From the NCBI GenBank assembly GCA_036169595.1, contig CM069766.1:4700001-4727500 (forward strand): DNA of 27,500 bases. The letters are read 5' to 3'. Position 1 is the first letter of the stretch. Every line of letters begins with the position of its first letter. Source of the stretch: Dictyostelium firmibasis (taxonomy: Eukaryota > Evosea > Eumycetozoa > Dictyosteliales > Dictyosteliaceae). A program made the position numbers and the translations under genes. The notes beneath the pieces were generated by a model. It was given only the letters and a program-made list of their open reading frames with translations, did not search any database and was not told the origin of the DNA. This document shows positions 1 through 11,327 of this stretch, one piece after another.

Positions 1-62
1 AAATGTTGTTTGGATATTAATAATAATAAAAAAAAAAATAAAAATAAAAAAAATAAAAAAAT

Positions 63-93
<31 letters not shown>

Positions 94-1096
94 CCAATGA
101 ATGGTATATTATAATTATTAAATTAACAAAGGTAAATATTTATAAAAAAGAAAAAAAAAAAGAAATCAAAAAAAATAAAAAAATAAAAAAATAAAAATTT
201 GATAATCCACCCATCGCGATGAATAATTATTAAGATAAACAAATAATATTTTTAAAACTATAAAAGTGTTAATGATTATTTAAATATCTTATGTAAAAGA
301 AAAATTATAAAAAATAAAATAAAATAAAAGCACACACACACACACTTTACTTTGTTTTTGTTGTTGTTGTTTTTGTTGTTGTTGTTGTTACATAGATTTT
401 TTTTTTTTTTTTTTTTTATTTAATTTATTTTATTTTTATTTTTATTTTTTTTTTTTTTGTGTGTGGTGGTTTTAGTGTGTGTGTGTTTGTCGTTTTTATT
501 AATTCCAAACCACAAAAAATAATAATAATAATATCATAGAAAAAAAAAAAAAAATTAAAATTTTTATTTTAAATAATTAATTTTTATAAATTTTTTTTTA
601 TTTTTTTTTTTTTTTTAAAAATTTTTTTATTTTATTTTCATATCCATTATACAATATACATTTAATTTTATTTATAGCTATAAAAAAAAAAAAAAAACAT
701 ATAATAATATAATTAATACCATAGTATTATAGTAGCATAATTAAAAGTTGTAAAATACAAAAATATATTTCTATGTATGTATCATTCATACTACTATGAA
801 TAATAACACAATATTCAATTAATAAATTATTTAATTAATATAAAAATATTAATTTATCTAATTATTTATTTTTTCTATTTTATTTTTATTTTTTTTTTTT
901 TTTTATTAATTTTATTTTCTAAATTTTCTAAATTTTTTTCACAATTTCCCACACACGTGATGATATGATGCGCACAATTGCAAAAATAAAAAAAAAAATA
1001 AATAAAAATAAAATAAAATAATAATTTGAAAAAATTAACAAATTTTTTTTTTTCAACCGAAGCAAAATTTTTTTTTTAGGTGAACACAAACATTTG

Positions 1097-1128
<32 letters not shown>

Positions 1129-1169
1129 GCGTGTATATAATCGATTAAATAAATATAATACATATATAA
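1..1169. other. Intergenic, A/T homopolymers with CA/GT runs
   Basis: No coding region can be supported here. The stretch is mainly poly-A, poly-T and mixed A/T. It holds a short CA repeat at about 331-345, TTG triplets at 357-388 and GT-rich DNA at 459-490. The CA and GT runs are complementary and could act as an inverted repeat, or as G-box-like promoter DNA for the downstream gene. Bases 1-20 could be the last codons of an upstream + strand gene ending in a row of TAA triplets, but this is a guess. The last 40 bp before the start codon at 1170 are the only part with a transcription-leader look. Confidence 0.6.
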
Positions 1170-1672
1170 ATGGAGGCCGATCCGAGCTTAGTTTCTTATT
1201 CTGACCAACATGGTGAGTGGGAAACTCGTGAAATTTCAATCTTTGGTGTTGTAAAGAGTTTTATTTCTCAATTATCAATTGGTCAAGAGTTAACCAAGTA
1301 TGTTTCTTTTTTTTTTTTCATCGATTTTTCAACTATATAACCCATATTAAAGAAAAAAAGAAAATAAAAATAAAAATACAATCTAATAGAAACACTAACA
1401 TAATAATACTATTTTTTTAAAAAAAAACTACAGAGTTAGTATGCCATCAATTTTTTTAATGCCATATTCAATTTTAGAGTTAGCAGCATCAAGACACCTT
1501 AAATATATACATCTTTTAATTTCAGCACAACACGAAGAAGATCCATTAAAGAGAATGGCAATTATTATTCAATACTTTTTTTCTTGTGTTAGAGATGGAA
1601 ATGTAAGTTCTTTTTTTTATTTAATATCCAAATAATTTGATTTCTTTTTATTATTTTATATTTTTATTTTTA

Positions 1673-1712
<40 letters not shown>

Positions 1713-2146
1713 TAGTCCTATAAAAAAATCTTTGAAATTTGTTTTTTTTTTTTTTTTTTTTTATTTTTTTTTTTGGGTGCAAATATACTAATATAACCTA
1801 ATAATTTTTCCTTCTTATAATAATTATATATTATAATAAAAAATAAAATAAAAAATTGTGCAATGATAGTTCCAAAAAAAACCATATAATGCATTATTAG
1901 GAGAAGTACATAAATGTTTTGTCAAATACCCATCATATGATGGTCAATCAACATCTACTGCACAATTTATAGGTGAACAAGTTACACATCATCCACCATT
2001 AACAGCATTCAATATTACTACTTCAGAAGGAATCACATTAGATGTAATTATCATTATTTTTTATTTTTTATTCATAAAGTTCTAAAACTAACATTACTTT
2101 ACCCATTCTCTTTTAATTTTTTTTTAAAAAAAAACTCAACAATAAT

Positions 2147-2202
<56 letters not shown>

Positions 2203-2950
2203 TGATAATGATATTGATAATGATGATGATAATGATGACATTTATGAAATAATAATTCAATAACAATAAATAGTGTAATGTACAATTTTCAGCTAAATTC
2301 CATATGAACTCAGTATCAGTTGTTACAACAGGTGCAGTTAAAATTTGTATTCCAGTTAAAATTGGTAATCAAATTGTTAGAGAAACATATATCATTGATA
2401 AAGGTTTACCAGATGCTTTGGTAAAGAATGTAATTTTTGGTACAAGATCAATCAATTGGACTGATTCTGTTGATGTAATGTGTGAAGATTCAAAGACTTC
2501 TGCAACTGTTCATTTCGATAAGAATGTAAACTATTGATCTTTTTTTTTTTTTTTTTTTTTTTGTTAAATTTATAGAATGTGTGTGTGTATGAAAGTATAA
2601 TTAACTTTTTAATTTTTTATTATTATTAGGAATATGTTAAAGGTGAAGTTTCAGTTTATAATACAGAATCAGAGGTAGAAGAACATAGAGCATCTTTAAA
2701 GGGATATATTAGTGATGTTGTCAATATCGATTATTTAGAATCAAAATCATCTGAAGCTGCACCAGCATCCTCTGCTTCAAGTAAAAAAGAAAAGAAGAAA
2801 GAAAAGAAGAAAGCAAAACATTCAAAACATACAAGTAGTCCATCTGATACAATTTTAATGGATGCAAAACAATTGGAACCAAATACAACTTTTTATCCAA
2901 AACAAACTGATCCAATCACTTCATTAGGGTAAAATATTTTTTAATTTAGT

Positions 2951-2989
<39 letters not shown>

Positions 2990-3298
2990 TTGATATTAAT
3001 ATTGTAATTTAATTTATTTTTTATATTTCTATTTTTTTAAATTATTTTTAGTACTTGGAAAGAGGTTACTAAATATATTGTTGCAGGTGATATGCCAGCT
3101 GCAGATCAAATTAAAAAAGAAATTGAAGATGAACAAAGAAAGAGATTACAAATTACCAAAGAGGAGGAAAAGAAAGAAAGAGCATACTTTAAATATAATG
3201 ACGATAAAGAAATTTGGGAATTTAAATCAACCCAAACTTTAGCTCCAGTTTCAAATACAACAAGTACTGCTTCTGATGCTGCAAGTGGTAGCAATTAA
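1170..3298 (+). CDS. Oxysterol-binding protein (OSBP/ORP family), six exons
   Basis: By family, a lipid-transfer protein that moves sterols or phosphoinositides between membranes. Exons by GT...AG and frame: 1170-1297, 1434-1602, 1870-2043, 2274-2525, 2630-2928 and 3052-3298, giving 422 residues. The start at 1170 follows an A-rich leader and opens exon 1 in frame with the rest. The family signature EQVTHHPP lies at about residues 135-142 (usual EQVSHHPP), preceded by the KPYNALLGE block after the exon 2/3 junction. The C-terminal part contains the Trp-rich YFKYNDDKEIWEF segment typical of ORPs. A Lys-rich insert with poly-K motifs sits near residues 280-295. There is no PH domain or FFAT-like front part, so this is a short, ORD-only form like the other Dictyostelium osb genes. 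Which osb paralogue it is cannot be said. A polyadenylation-type AATAAA string follows the stop. Confidence 0.9.
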
Positions 3299-3412
3299 TC
3301 ATTCTAAATAAATAAATAAATAAATAAAAAAAAAAAACAAAAAAAAACAAAAAAAAAAATTACCATTTGTTAGGAAAAAGATAAAGAACACCAATAACAA
3401 ACAAAACAAAAC

Positions 3413-3446
<34 letters not shown>

Positions 3447-3741
3447 CATAAAATATTCAAGAAGTTTTCCCTCTTTCTCAAAAAATATTCAACTAATAAT
3501 AGATATAACACTTAATTCAATTTATTTTAGTTTTTTAGTTTATATAAAAAAAATAAACAAAAATAAAAAAAAAAAATAAAAAAAAAAAAACATTTTAATT
3601 TTTTTATTTTTATTTTTATTTTTTTTTTTAGTGGGAAGTGTGTTGTTTAACAATATATATATATATATTTAATATATGTAAATAGTTAATTTGGAAATAA
3701 AAATAATTTATTTGTTGAAACATATTTAATTAAATTGCGCG

Positions 3742-3774
<33 letters not shown>

Positions 3775-3784
3775 CGTTCGTAAA
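3299..3784. other. Intergenic between osb gene and ORC1
   Basis: It holds AATAAA repeats just after the stop of the oxysterol-binding gene, then poly-A and poly-T tracts and a TA repeat near 3654-3668. A single GT-rich block (about 3631-3650) and a 34-bp poly-T tract stand directly before the ORC1 start codon. No gene is seen. The GT-rich block is the only plausible promoter element for ORC1. Confidence 0.6.
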
Positions 3785-5785
<2,001 letters not shown>

Positions 5786-5947
5786 AAAAAAAAAAAAAAA
5801 AAAAAAGAATAAAAGTAAAATTAATTTTTTATTATTATTATTAATTTAAATTATTATTTTATTGTTTGTTTTATTTTTATTTTACAAAAATGGGTTTTTT
5901 TTTTTTTTTACAAAAGCTATACAATTTTTTTTTTTTTTTTTTTTTTT

Positions 5948-6580
5948 TTAAGGTGAAGAGGGTGGTGATAATGATAAAAAAGGTGATGTTGAAGGTTGTG
6001 GTGAAGATAATGAAATATTACTATTACTTGAATTTAAAAGTGAAGATTTAATATTTAAATTAATTGAATTATTTAAATTATTATTTTGTAAATTATTATT
6101 ATTATTAGTACTACTATTTGAAAAATTTGAAAAATTTGTTGAAATAAATTTTTCTAAAATTAATAATCTTTGTTTTAATTCTAAATTTTGAATTTCTAAA
6201 ATTGAAACACGTTCATCTAAACTTTGATAATTTGATTTCCTTGGTAATGAGATATTAATTTCTAAAACTATAATTTTTAAAGATATTATTAAATTACTGT
6301 TATCTTTATCATGTTTTATTCTTTTAACTTCAAAACTACCACAATTCTCAGTATTGAATGCCCTTTTAATTGTATTTGAAAATGATTCAGCATTTGTAAA
6401 AACACCTGTATCCATCTTATCAATATCTGTTTGTGAAAATGTTTTGGAATATTGATTCACTGCCCCACCATTTTTATCCAATTCAATAAATTCTAAGTAA
6501 AAACAATTATTTTCAATAATTTTATATGTAATTTTATATTTTTCATAAAAAATAATTGTTGGTGAATGAATTAAATTCAT
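5948..6580 (-). CDS. Unknown protein: beta-rich head, coiled coil, Ser/Asn tail
   Basis: 210 residues in one exon, start ATG at 6580; its 3' end converges on that of ORC1 with about 160 bp between. I do not recognise the family. Residues 1-115 alternate short hydrophobic beta-like segments with one probable helix. Residues about 118-145 form a clear heptad coiled coil (LDERVSILEIQNLELKQ onward), and from about 148 the protein is Ser/Asn-rich with SP motifs at the extreme C terminus. A small N-terminal head followed at once by a coiled coil is the architecture of the XRCC4/PAXX/XLF/SAS-6 superfamily, which is known for very low sequence identity; this is a topology argument only. Upstream, it shares a 613-bp divergent intergenic region with the sedolisin gene. 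Confidence 0.7.
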   Translation of the reverse strand: MNLIHSPTIIFYEKYKITYKIIENNCFYLEFIELDKNGGAVNQYSKTFSQTDIDKMDTGVFTNAESFSNTIKRAFNTENCGSFEVKRIKHDKDNSNLIISLKIIVLEINISLPRKSNYQSLDERVSILEIQNLELKQRLLILEKFISTNFSNFSNSSTNNNNNLQNNNLNNSINLNIKSSLLNSSNSNISLSSPQPSTSPFLSLSPPSSP

Positions 6581-6693
6581 TTTTAATTTTTGTTTTTAAA
6601 AATGTTTCTATTGGTTTTTTAATTATTTTTATTTTTTTTATTATTTTTATTTTTAATTGATTATTGTTTATTTTTTTTTATTTTTTTTTTTCT

Positions 6694-6735
6694 CAATTAA
6701 ACTCTTAAAAAACCCATTTTTGATTAATTTTATTC

Positions 6736-6767
<32 letters not shown>

Positions 6768-6815
6768 CCAACTAAATTCTTTAAAAACCCATTTTTGATT
6801 GATTTTATGCAAATT
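6694..6815. repeat. Pair of 47-bp imperfect direct repeats
   Basis: Copy A is 6694-6740 and copy B 6769-6815. Both run from CAA(T/C)TAAA through a shared AACCCATTTTTGATT core to TTTTAT(T/G)CAAA. They are separated by 28 bp, nearly all poly-T. They are not coding in any frame that I can support. Confidence 0.75.
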
Positions 6816-7002
6816 AAAATTTTTTTTTTTAATTTTTTTTTTATTTTTTTTCAAATAAAACCCCAATCACTTTCTCCAATAAGAAATATGTGATTTTTTT
6901 TATATAATTATATATTTTTTTTTTAAATATGAAACAATAAAATAAAAAAATAAAAAATAAAACATTAATCATTGTGTGTTGTATAAATTCTATTAAAATT
7001 AT

Positions 7003-7014
7003 TGTGGGTGTGTG
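7003..7014 (+). promoter_or_regulatory. G-box-like GT element upstream of sedolisin gene
   Basis: TGTGGGTGTGTG lies about 180 bp upstream of the sedolisin start codon. It fits the loose GT-rich G-box bound by the Dictyostelium developmental factor GBF. GT-rich DNA is rare in this intergenic background. Binding is inferred from the motif alone. Confidence 0.35.
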
Positions 7015-7193
7015 AAAATATGGGGGTCAATCAAAATATGTTGATATATTTTTTACACAATTTTTATTGTTTTTTTTTATAATATAATAAAAATTTAATA
7101 AAAATGCAACAGTTTTTTTTTTTTTTTTATAATTTAATTTTTTTAAAAAAAATTAGTTAAAATAAATACCTCTTAAAAAATAAAATAAAAAAA

Positions 7194-9566
7194 ATGAAAG
7201 TAATAATCATTTATTTGATTATTATTTATTCAATTAATTTTTGTTTTTCAATAAAACTTAATCAACAACAATATCACCGATTTCATATTAATGATGATAA
7301 TGATTATTTTGAAAAGGTTATAGTTGCTCATCCAAAAATACCTTCAAATTGGTTAATTGAAAATGAAATTTCAAATCCAAATGATATAATTTCATTTAAA
7401 ATATTATTAAAACAAGTATGTATATTTTATTTTTCACATTAAAAAAAAAAAAAAAAAAAAAAATTACTAATTTTTTTTTATTTTTTATTTTATTAGAATA
7501 ATTTAGATAAATTAAATTATTATTTTGAAGAAATAAGTAATCCAAAATCAACAATGTATGGAGAATTTTTAACAAAGGAAGATATTAATGATATGGTTAA
7601 ATCAAATGAAGAACATTTTAAAAAGGTTTTAGAATATTTAAAATCATACGATATTGTTGAACTTGAAAATGAAATTCAATTATTTAGTGATTATATTTTT
7701 GTTGAAACTAGAATTTATAAAGTATCATTGATGTTTAATTCAAAATTTTCAACTTTTAAAAATAAAAATAATGGTAAAACTAGAAACAGATTAAATGGAC
7801 CAGCATATTTACCAAAACAATTTATGGATTCAATAGATTTCGTTACTGGTTTATCTGAATTTTTTGAACATTCTTTTAAAATTGAGAATTATTTAAACAA
7901 CAACAATAATAATAATAATAATAATAATAATAATCAAAATAATGGTGATAGTAGTAATAGTTATAATGGTGGATTAGATGATATTATTATAACACCAAAA
8001 GTATTGAAATCATATTATAATGTACTGGATGGATTAATTGGTGAAATGGAAAATAATAGAATTGGAGTTATAGCATTTAATGATTATTTTTCAAAAGGAG
8101 CATTAGAAATGTTTGATCAACAATTTAATATAACTAAAGGTAATATAACTACAATTGGTAGTGATTGTTTGGGTAAAGGTTGTGATCAATATGAAAGTGA
8201 TTTAGATATTCAATATATTACAGCAATGGGTGAGAATATAACAACTGATTTCATAACATTCAATGATGCTCAATGGATTTTAGATTATCTTCATAATGTT
8301 ATAGTTATGGATAAACCACCATTGGTACAATCGATAAGTTATGGTTGGGCTGAACTATTACAATGTGATGTCTCAAATGGTTGTTCAACATTTGGTTATG
8401 ATTCTAAACAATATGTAGAAAGAACAAATTCAGAATTTCAAAAGTTAGCATCTATGGGTATTACTGTATTAGTATCAAGTGGTGATGATGGTGCACCTTC
8501 ATTAGGTGGTTCTTCAGGTAATTGTCCAATTGATGGTAATGTTTATTGTCCAACAGGTGGTTGTAATCATACAAAAACAATGTGTCCAGAATTTACAATT
8601 TATGATTTAAATTCTATTAATATTGATGATAATTTTAGAAGTGGTAGTATTATTGATTCATATTGTTTCTTTCCAATGGGTATTGCAAGTAGTGGTTGTA
8701 CAAATATATTAGGTGATCCAAGTGTACTAGATAGTGGTGTTAAAATATTTTCAGAAAATAATAAACAATGTAATATTGCTATTGAATATGATAGAACTAA
8801 TTTACCACATTTTTATTCCGAGTGTGAATGTAAACAATTACAAAATGCAACCTATAGAAACTATAGATTTACTCAATATCAATTCAATGAAAATAATGGT
8901 GCTTTGTTTGTTGCAGAATATCCAAGTTCAAGTCCATACGTTACAAGTGTTGGTGCAACTCAATTCTTAGCAAGAGATGAAAAGATTACCACAGAGGTAG
9001 GTTGTACAATTTTACAAGGTGCAAAGATTACAACAGGTGGTGGATTTAGTTCATTTCAATCACAACCAACCTATCAAATTAATGCAATAAAGGAGTTTTT
9101 CAATAATAATAATAATCAAAAGTCACTACCACCATCATTTTCATACTCTCCAACCAATAGAGGCGTACCAGATATTTCAATGGTTGGTCATAATTATAAA
9201 ATCTATTCAAGTGATAATGGAAACAAGAATTTCGATCAATGCCCATGTAAGAGTTTACCAGTTGATGGTACATCATGTTCAAGTCCAACATTAGCTGGTT
9301 TAATAGGTTTAATAAATGATCAATTGCTTTTAAATGGTAAGAGTCAATTAGGTTTCTTAAATCCGTTGCTATATCAAATGGCAATTGATGAACCTAGAAT
9401 TTTTAATGATATCTCTGGTGACTCTAGTAATCGTTGTAGTAGATCTTATTGTTGTCTTTATGGTTGGACAACAAGTAGTAATACCTGGGATCCTGTAACT
9501 GGTTTAGGTTCAATAGATTTCAATTTATTCTTATCTTATGTTTTAAAAATAAAAGGTATTAAATAA
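7194..9566 (+). CDS. Secreted sedolisin peptidase, TPP1/physarolisin type
   Basis: A serine-carboxyl peptidase (MEROPS S53), which in lysosomes or acid secretions removes tripeptides or cleaves acid-denatured proteins. Two exons, 7194-7415 and 7497-9566, 763 residues. Signal peptide: residues 1-19 (hydrophobic, ending CFS). The pro-kumamolisin domain fills about 25-215 and includes the GEFLTKEDI segment; a short Asn run sits in the activation linker. The catalytic set is present: Glu307 and Asp311 in ESDLD, oxyanion Asp404 in SSGDDGA, and Ser667 in DGTSCSSP; TTGGGFS is also conserved. At about 410-535 there is an extra cysteine-rich insertion (nine Cys) where usual members have a short loop before SSSPYVTSVGATQF. 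The DISGDSS and GLGSID segments near the end form the family's usual calcium site. It should be active. Dictyostelium has several tpp paralogues; I cannot say which this is. Confidence 0.9.
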
Positions 9567-9619
9567 AAATAAAAATAAGGTTGATTGTTTTTTTTTTATA
9601 TATTTTTTCTTTTTTTTTA

Positions 9620-10732
9620 TTATTTTATTTTTATAATAATAACTATTAAATAATCATAATGATTAATAGAATCTATAAAATTTTTAAAAGTAATCAATTC
9701 ATTTAAATATTGATTATTATTATTATGTTCCTTTAAAAAAGTAAAATTAAAAGTGATTTTTAATTTTTTTAAATTTGAAGTTTTATTGTTATTCCTCTTG
9801 TTATTAATTTGTTTTAAAATTATTTGTTTAATTGATTGAATTTCTTTTGTAAGACTAGTATTATAATTTTGATCATTATCATCATTAAGTTGACAAATTA
9901 TATCGAAATGAAGTGATTTTAAATTACTAATATTGATAGGTTGATTGTTAATATTGTTATCATTCAAACATTTGAGACAATATTCAAGTAAAGAAGAAGA
10001 ACCAACGATATATCTTTTAAATTCTAATTTTTCTAATTTTAAAGTTGGTAATTTAAATATATTATCATAGAATAAATTAACATTATCATCGTTTATTATT
10101 AATTTCCTTGGATTATAATTCTCAATGAATTTAAAAGTAAATACATTTTCAGTTTGTAATGTATGAGTATTGATGTACTGTAGTGAAATCTTTTCATTTG
10201 AATCAGAGTATGGCAGAGATTTAATATCAATTATTATTGTTAAACAATCGAAACTAAATAATCCATTATCTGTATAGTCTATAAGATTTTCAGTGAATTT
10301 TAAGAATAAAACACCAACTTTCCAATGTATATTTTTTAATTTTGGACAATATGAAAGAAGGTATTCTTTGCAATCATTGTTTTCATCAACATTAATAACA
10401 TGGCTGTAATAATATTGACCACTAAAATTTTTAAAAAGTGATATATATTCAATATCTTTATATTGAATTAATTTGAATTCATAGTTTGAATAAGATAAAC
10501 TATATATGAATGATAGTTGTATATATTCTTTTAGTTGTTGATAGTCTCCTAATACTATTTTTAATTCTTTACTGTTGTTGGTTATTAAATTCCTAATCAC
10601 TTTAAAGCATTGCTTTGAAAGTAGTGATAGTTCTAAAATATTTAAAAATTTTAATTTATATATTAAATAGGGTGCAACATATGGAAATATTATTGGTGCT
10701 AATGGTTGTTTTTCATCACTCACTAAAGTCAT
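9620..10732 (-). CDS. F-box-like dictyostelid protein, function unknown
   Basis: 370 residues, single exon, start at 10732, converging on the sedolisin gene with only about 50 bp between the stops. The first 55 residues (IIFPYVAPYLIYKL, then LNILELSLLSKQCFKVI) resemble the degenerate F-box front of many Dictyostelium F-box/FNIP and LRR-like proteins, in which a leucine-rich helix pair precedes a 'species of K-x-C/W-F' turn. The remainder alternates hydrophobic strands and Asn-rich loops and has no clear repeat motif. No signal peptide or convincing membrane span is seen; the hydrophobic C terminus (YLIVIIIKIK) is short. If the F-box reading is right it would act as a substrate adaptor of an SCF ubiquitin ligase. 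That is inference from one weak motif. Confidence 0.65.
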   Translation of the reverse strand: MTLVSDEKQPLAPIIFPYVAPYLIYKLKFLNILELSLLSKQCFKVIRNLITNNSKELKIVLGDYQQLKEYIQLSFIYSLSYSNYEFKLIQYKDIEYISLFKNFSGQYYYSHVINVDENNDCKEYLLSYCPKLKNIHWKVGVLFLKFTENLIDYTDNGLFSFDCLTIIIDIKSLPYSDSNEKISLQYINTHTLQTENVFTFKFIENYNPRKLIINDDNVNLFYDNIFKLPTLKLEKLEFKRYIVGSSSLLEYCLKCLNDNNINNQPINISNLKSLHFDIICQLNDDNDQNYNTSLTKEIQSIKQIILKQINNKRNNNKTSNLKKLKITFNFTFLKEHNNNNQYLNELITFKNFIDSINHYDYLIVIIIKIK

Positions 10733-10807
10733 AGTATATTTTTTTAAAAACGAAAATTAAATCCAAAACGTTGTTTTTTATCAAAAAAAAATTGGATTTT
10801 TAAAAAT

Positions 10808-10842
<35 letters not shown>

Positions 10843-11327
10843 CATAAACTCAAGTGAATATTGAATTTCGGCAAAAATTGATCAACAACTCTCTCATCTC
10901 TCCCCCATCACCCATATTTCCCCACCGCCGCCTTTCTCTTCGAGGGGGCGGCTATTTCCTGACTGAATGCCTTAACAAACCTTTTTAAATTTTATGCACG
11001 TAATTAATTTAATATAAATATGTCTACAATTACTCACCGGATACCTGTTCAGTTCTTAATTCATTCTCTATTGATGACCTAAAATCAACTGCTTAGACAG
11101 TAGGCATAAAGGTTAACAGTTTTAGAATTAATAATCGTTAATTGCTCGACTTATATATATATTGAACATCAAAGGCAACAACAAAAAAATAGAATAGTAT
11201 TGCAATAATAACAGTAACAAAATATGCAAAATATTGAATATTAGCAAACTCAATAAAAAGAGTTAATGTCCAAAAAATAACAAAAAACGAGTATAATTTT
11301 TAAAATTTTATTTATTACTTTAATATT
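10733..11327. other. Intergenic between two minus-strand genes, contains G/C island
   Basis: This is the upstream region of the F-box-like gene and the downstream region of the tgr gene. It begins with ordinary A/T DNA including a 34-bp poly-T tract. From about 10,843 it changes to mixed-composition sequence, which returns to A-rich DNA after about 11,170. No open frame longer than about 25 codons is seen in the island on either strand. No tRNA, snRNA or class I RNA signature was recognised. Confidence 0.6.
10843..11170. other. G/C-rich island of unknown origin with a GC hairpin
   Basis: 26 of the 40 bases at 10921-10960 are G or C, which is extreme beside the flanking A/T homopolymers. A pyrimidine-rich tract (about 10,889-10,942) leads into a hairpin with perfect 6-bp arms GCCGCC (10927-10932) and GGCGGC (10947-10952), extended by three T/G wobble pairs. 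On the minus strand the same DNA reads as G clusters (GGCGGCGGTGGGG, GGGTGATGGGGG). These could be G-boxes for the minus-strand gene starting at 10732. Near 11,150-11,160 is a TATATATATA string. Candidates are a developmental promoter, a non-coding RNA gene, or a fragment of a mobile element such as a solo terminal repeat. I could not decide among them. Confidence 0.45.

Larger units (their letters stand above)
6581..7193. promoter_or_regulatory. Divergent intergenic region
   Basis: It lies between the starts of two divergently transcribed genes, so it must hold both promoters. Visible structure: two 47-bp imperfect direct repeats (6694-6740 and 6769-6815) separated by poly-T, and a GT-rich box at 7003-7014 followed by a run of five G at 7022-7026. 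The rest is A/T homopolymer. Confidence 0.5.

Noticed and set aside
928-1239. Minus-strand frame across the osb start region
   Set aside because: Made of Phe, Lys and Ile homopolymers, and opposite to a well-supported exon.
10989-11130. snoRNA, snRNA, class I RNA or tRNA in the G/C island
   Set aside because: A TTGATGA string resembles a C box, but no matching D box at a suitable distance and no snRNA, tRNA B-box or class I motif was found. The element is left as unknown.
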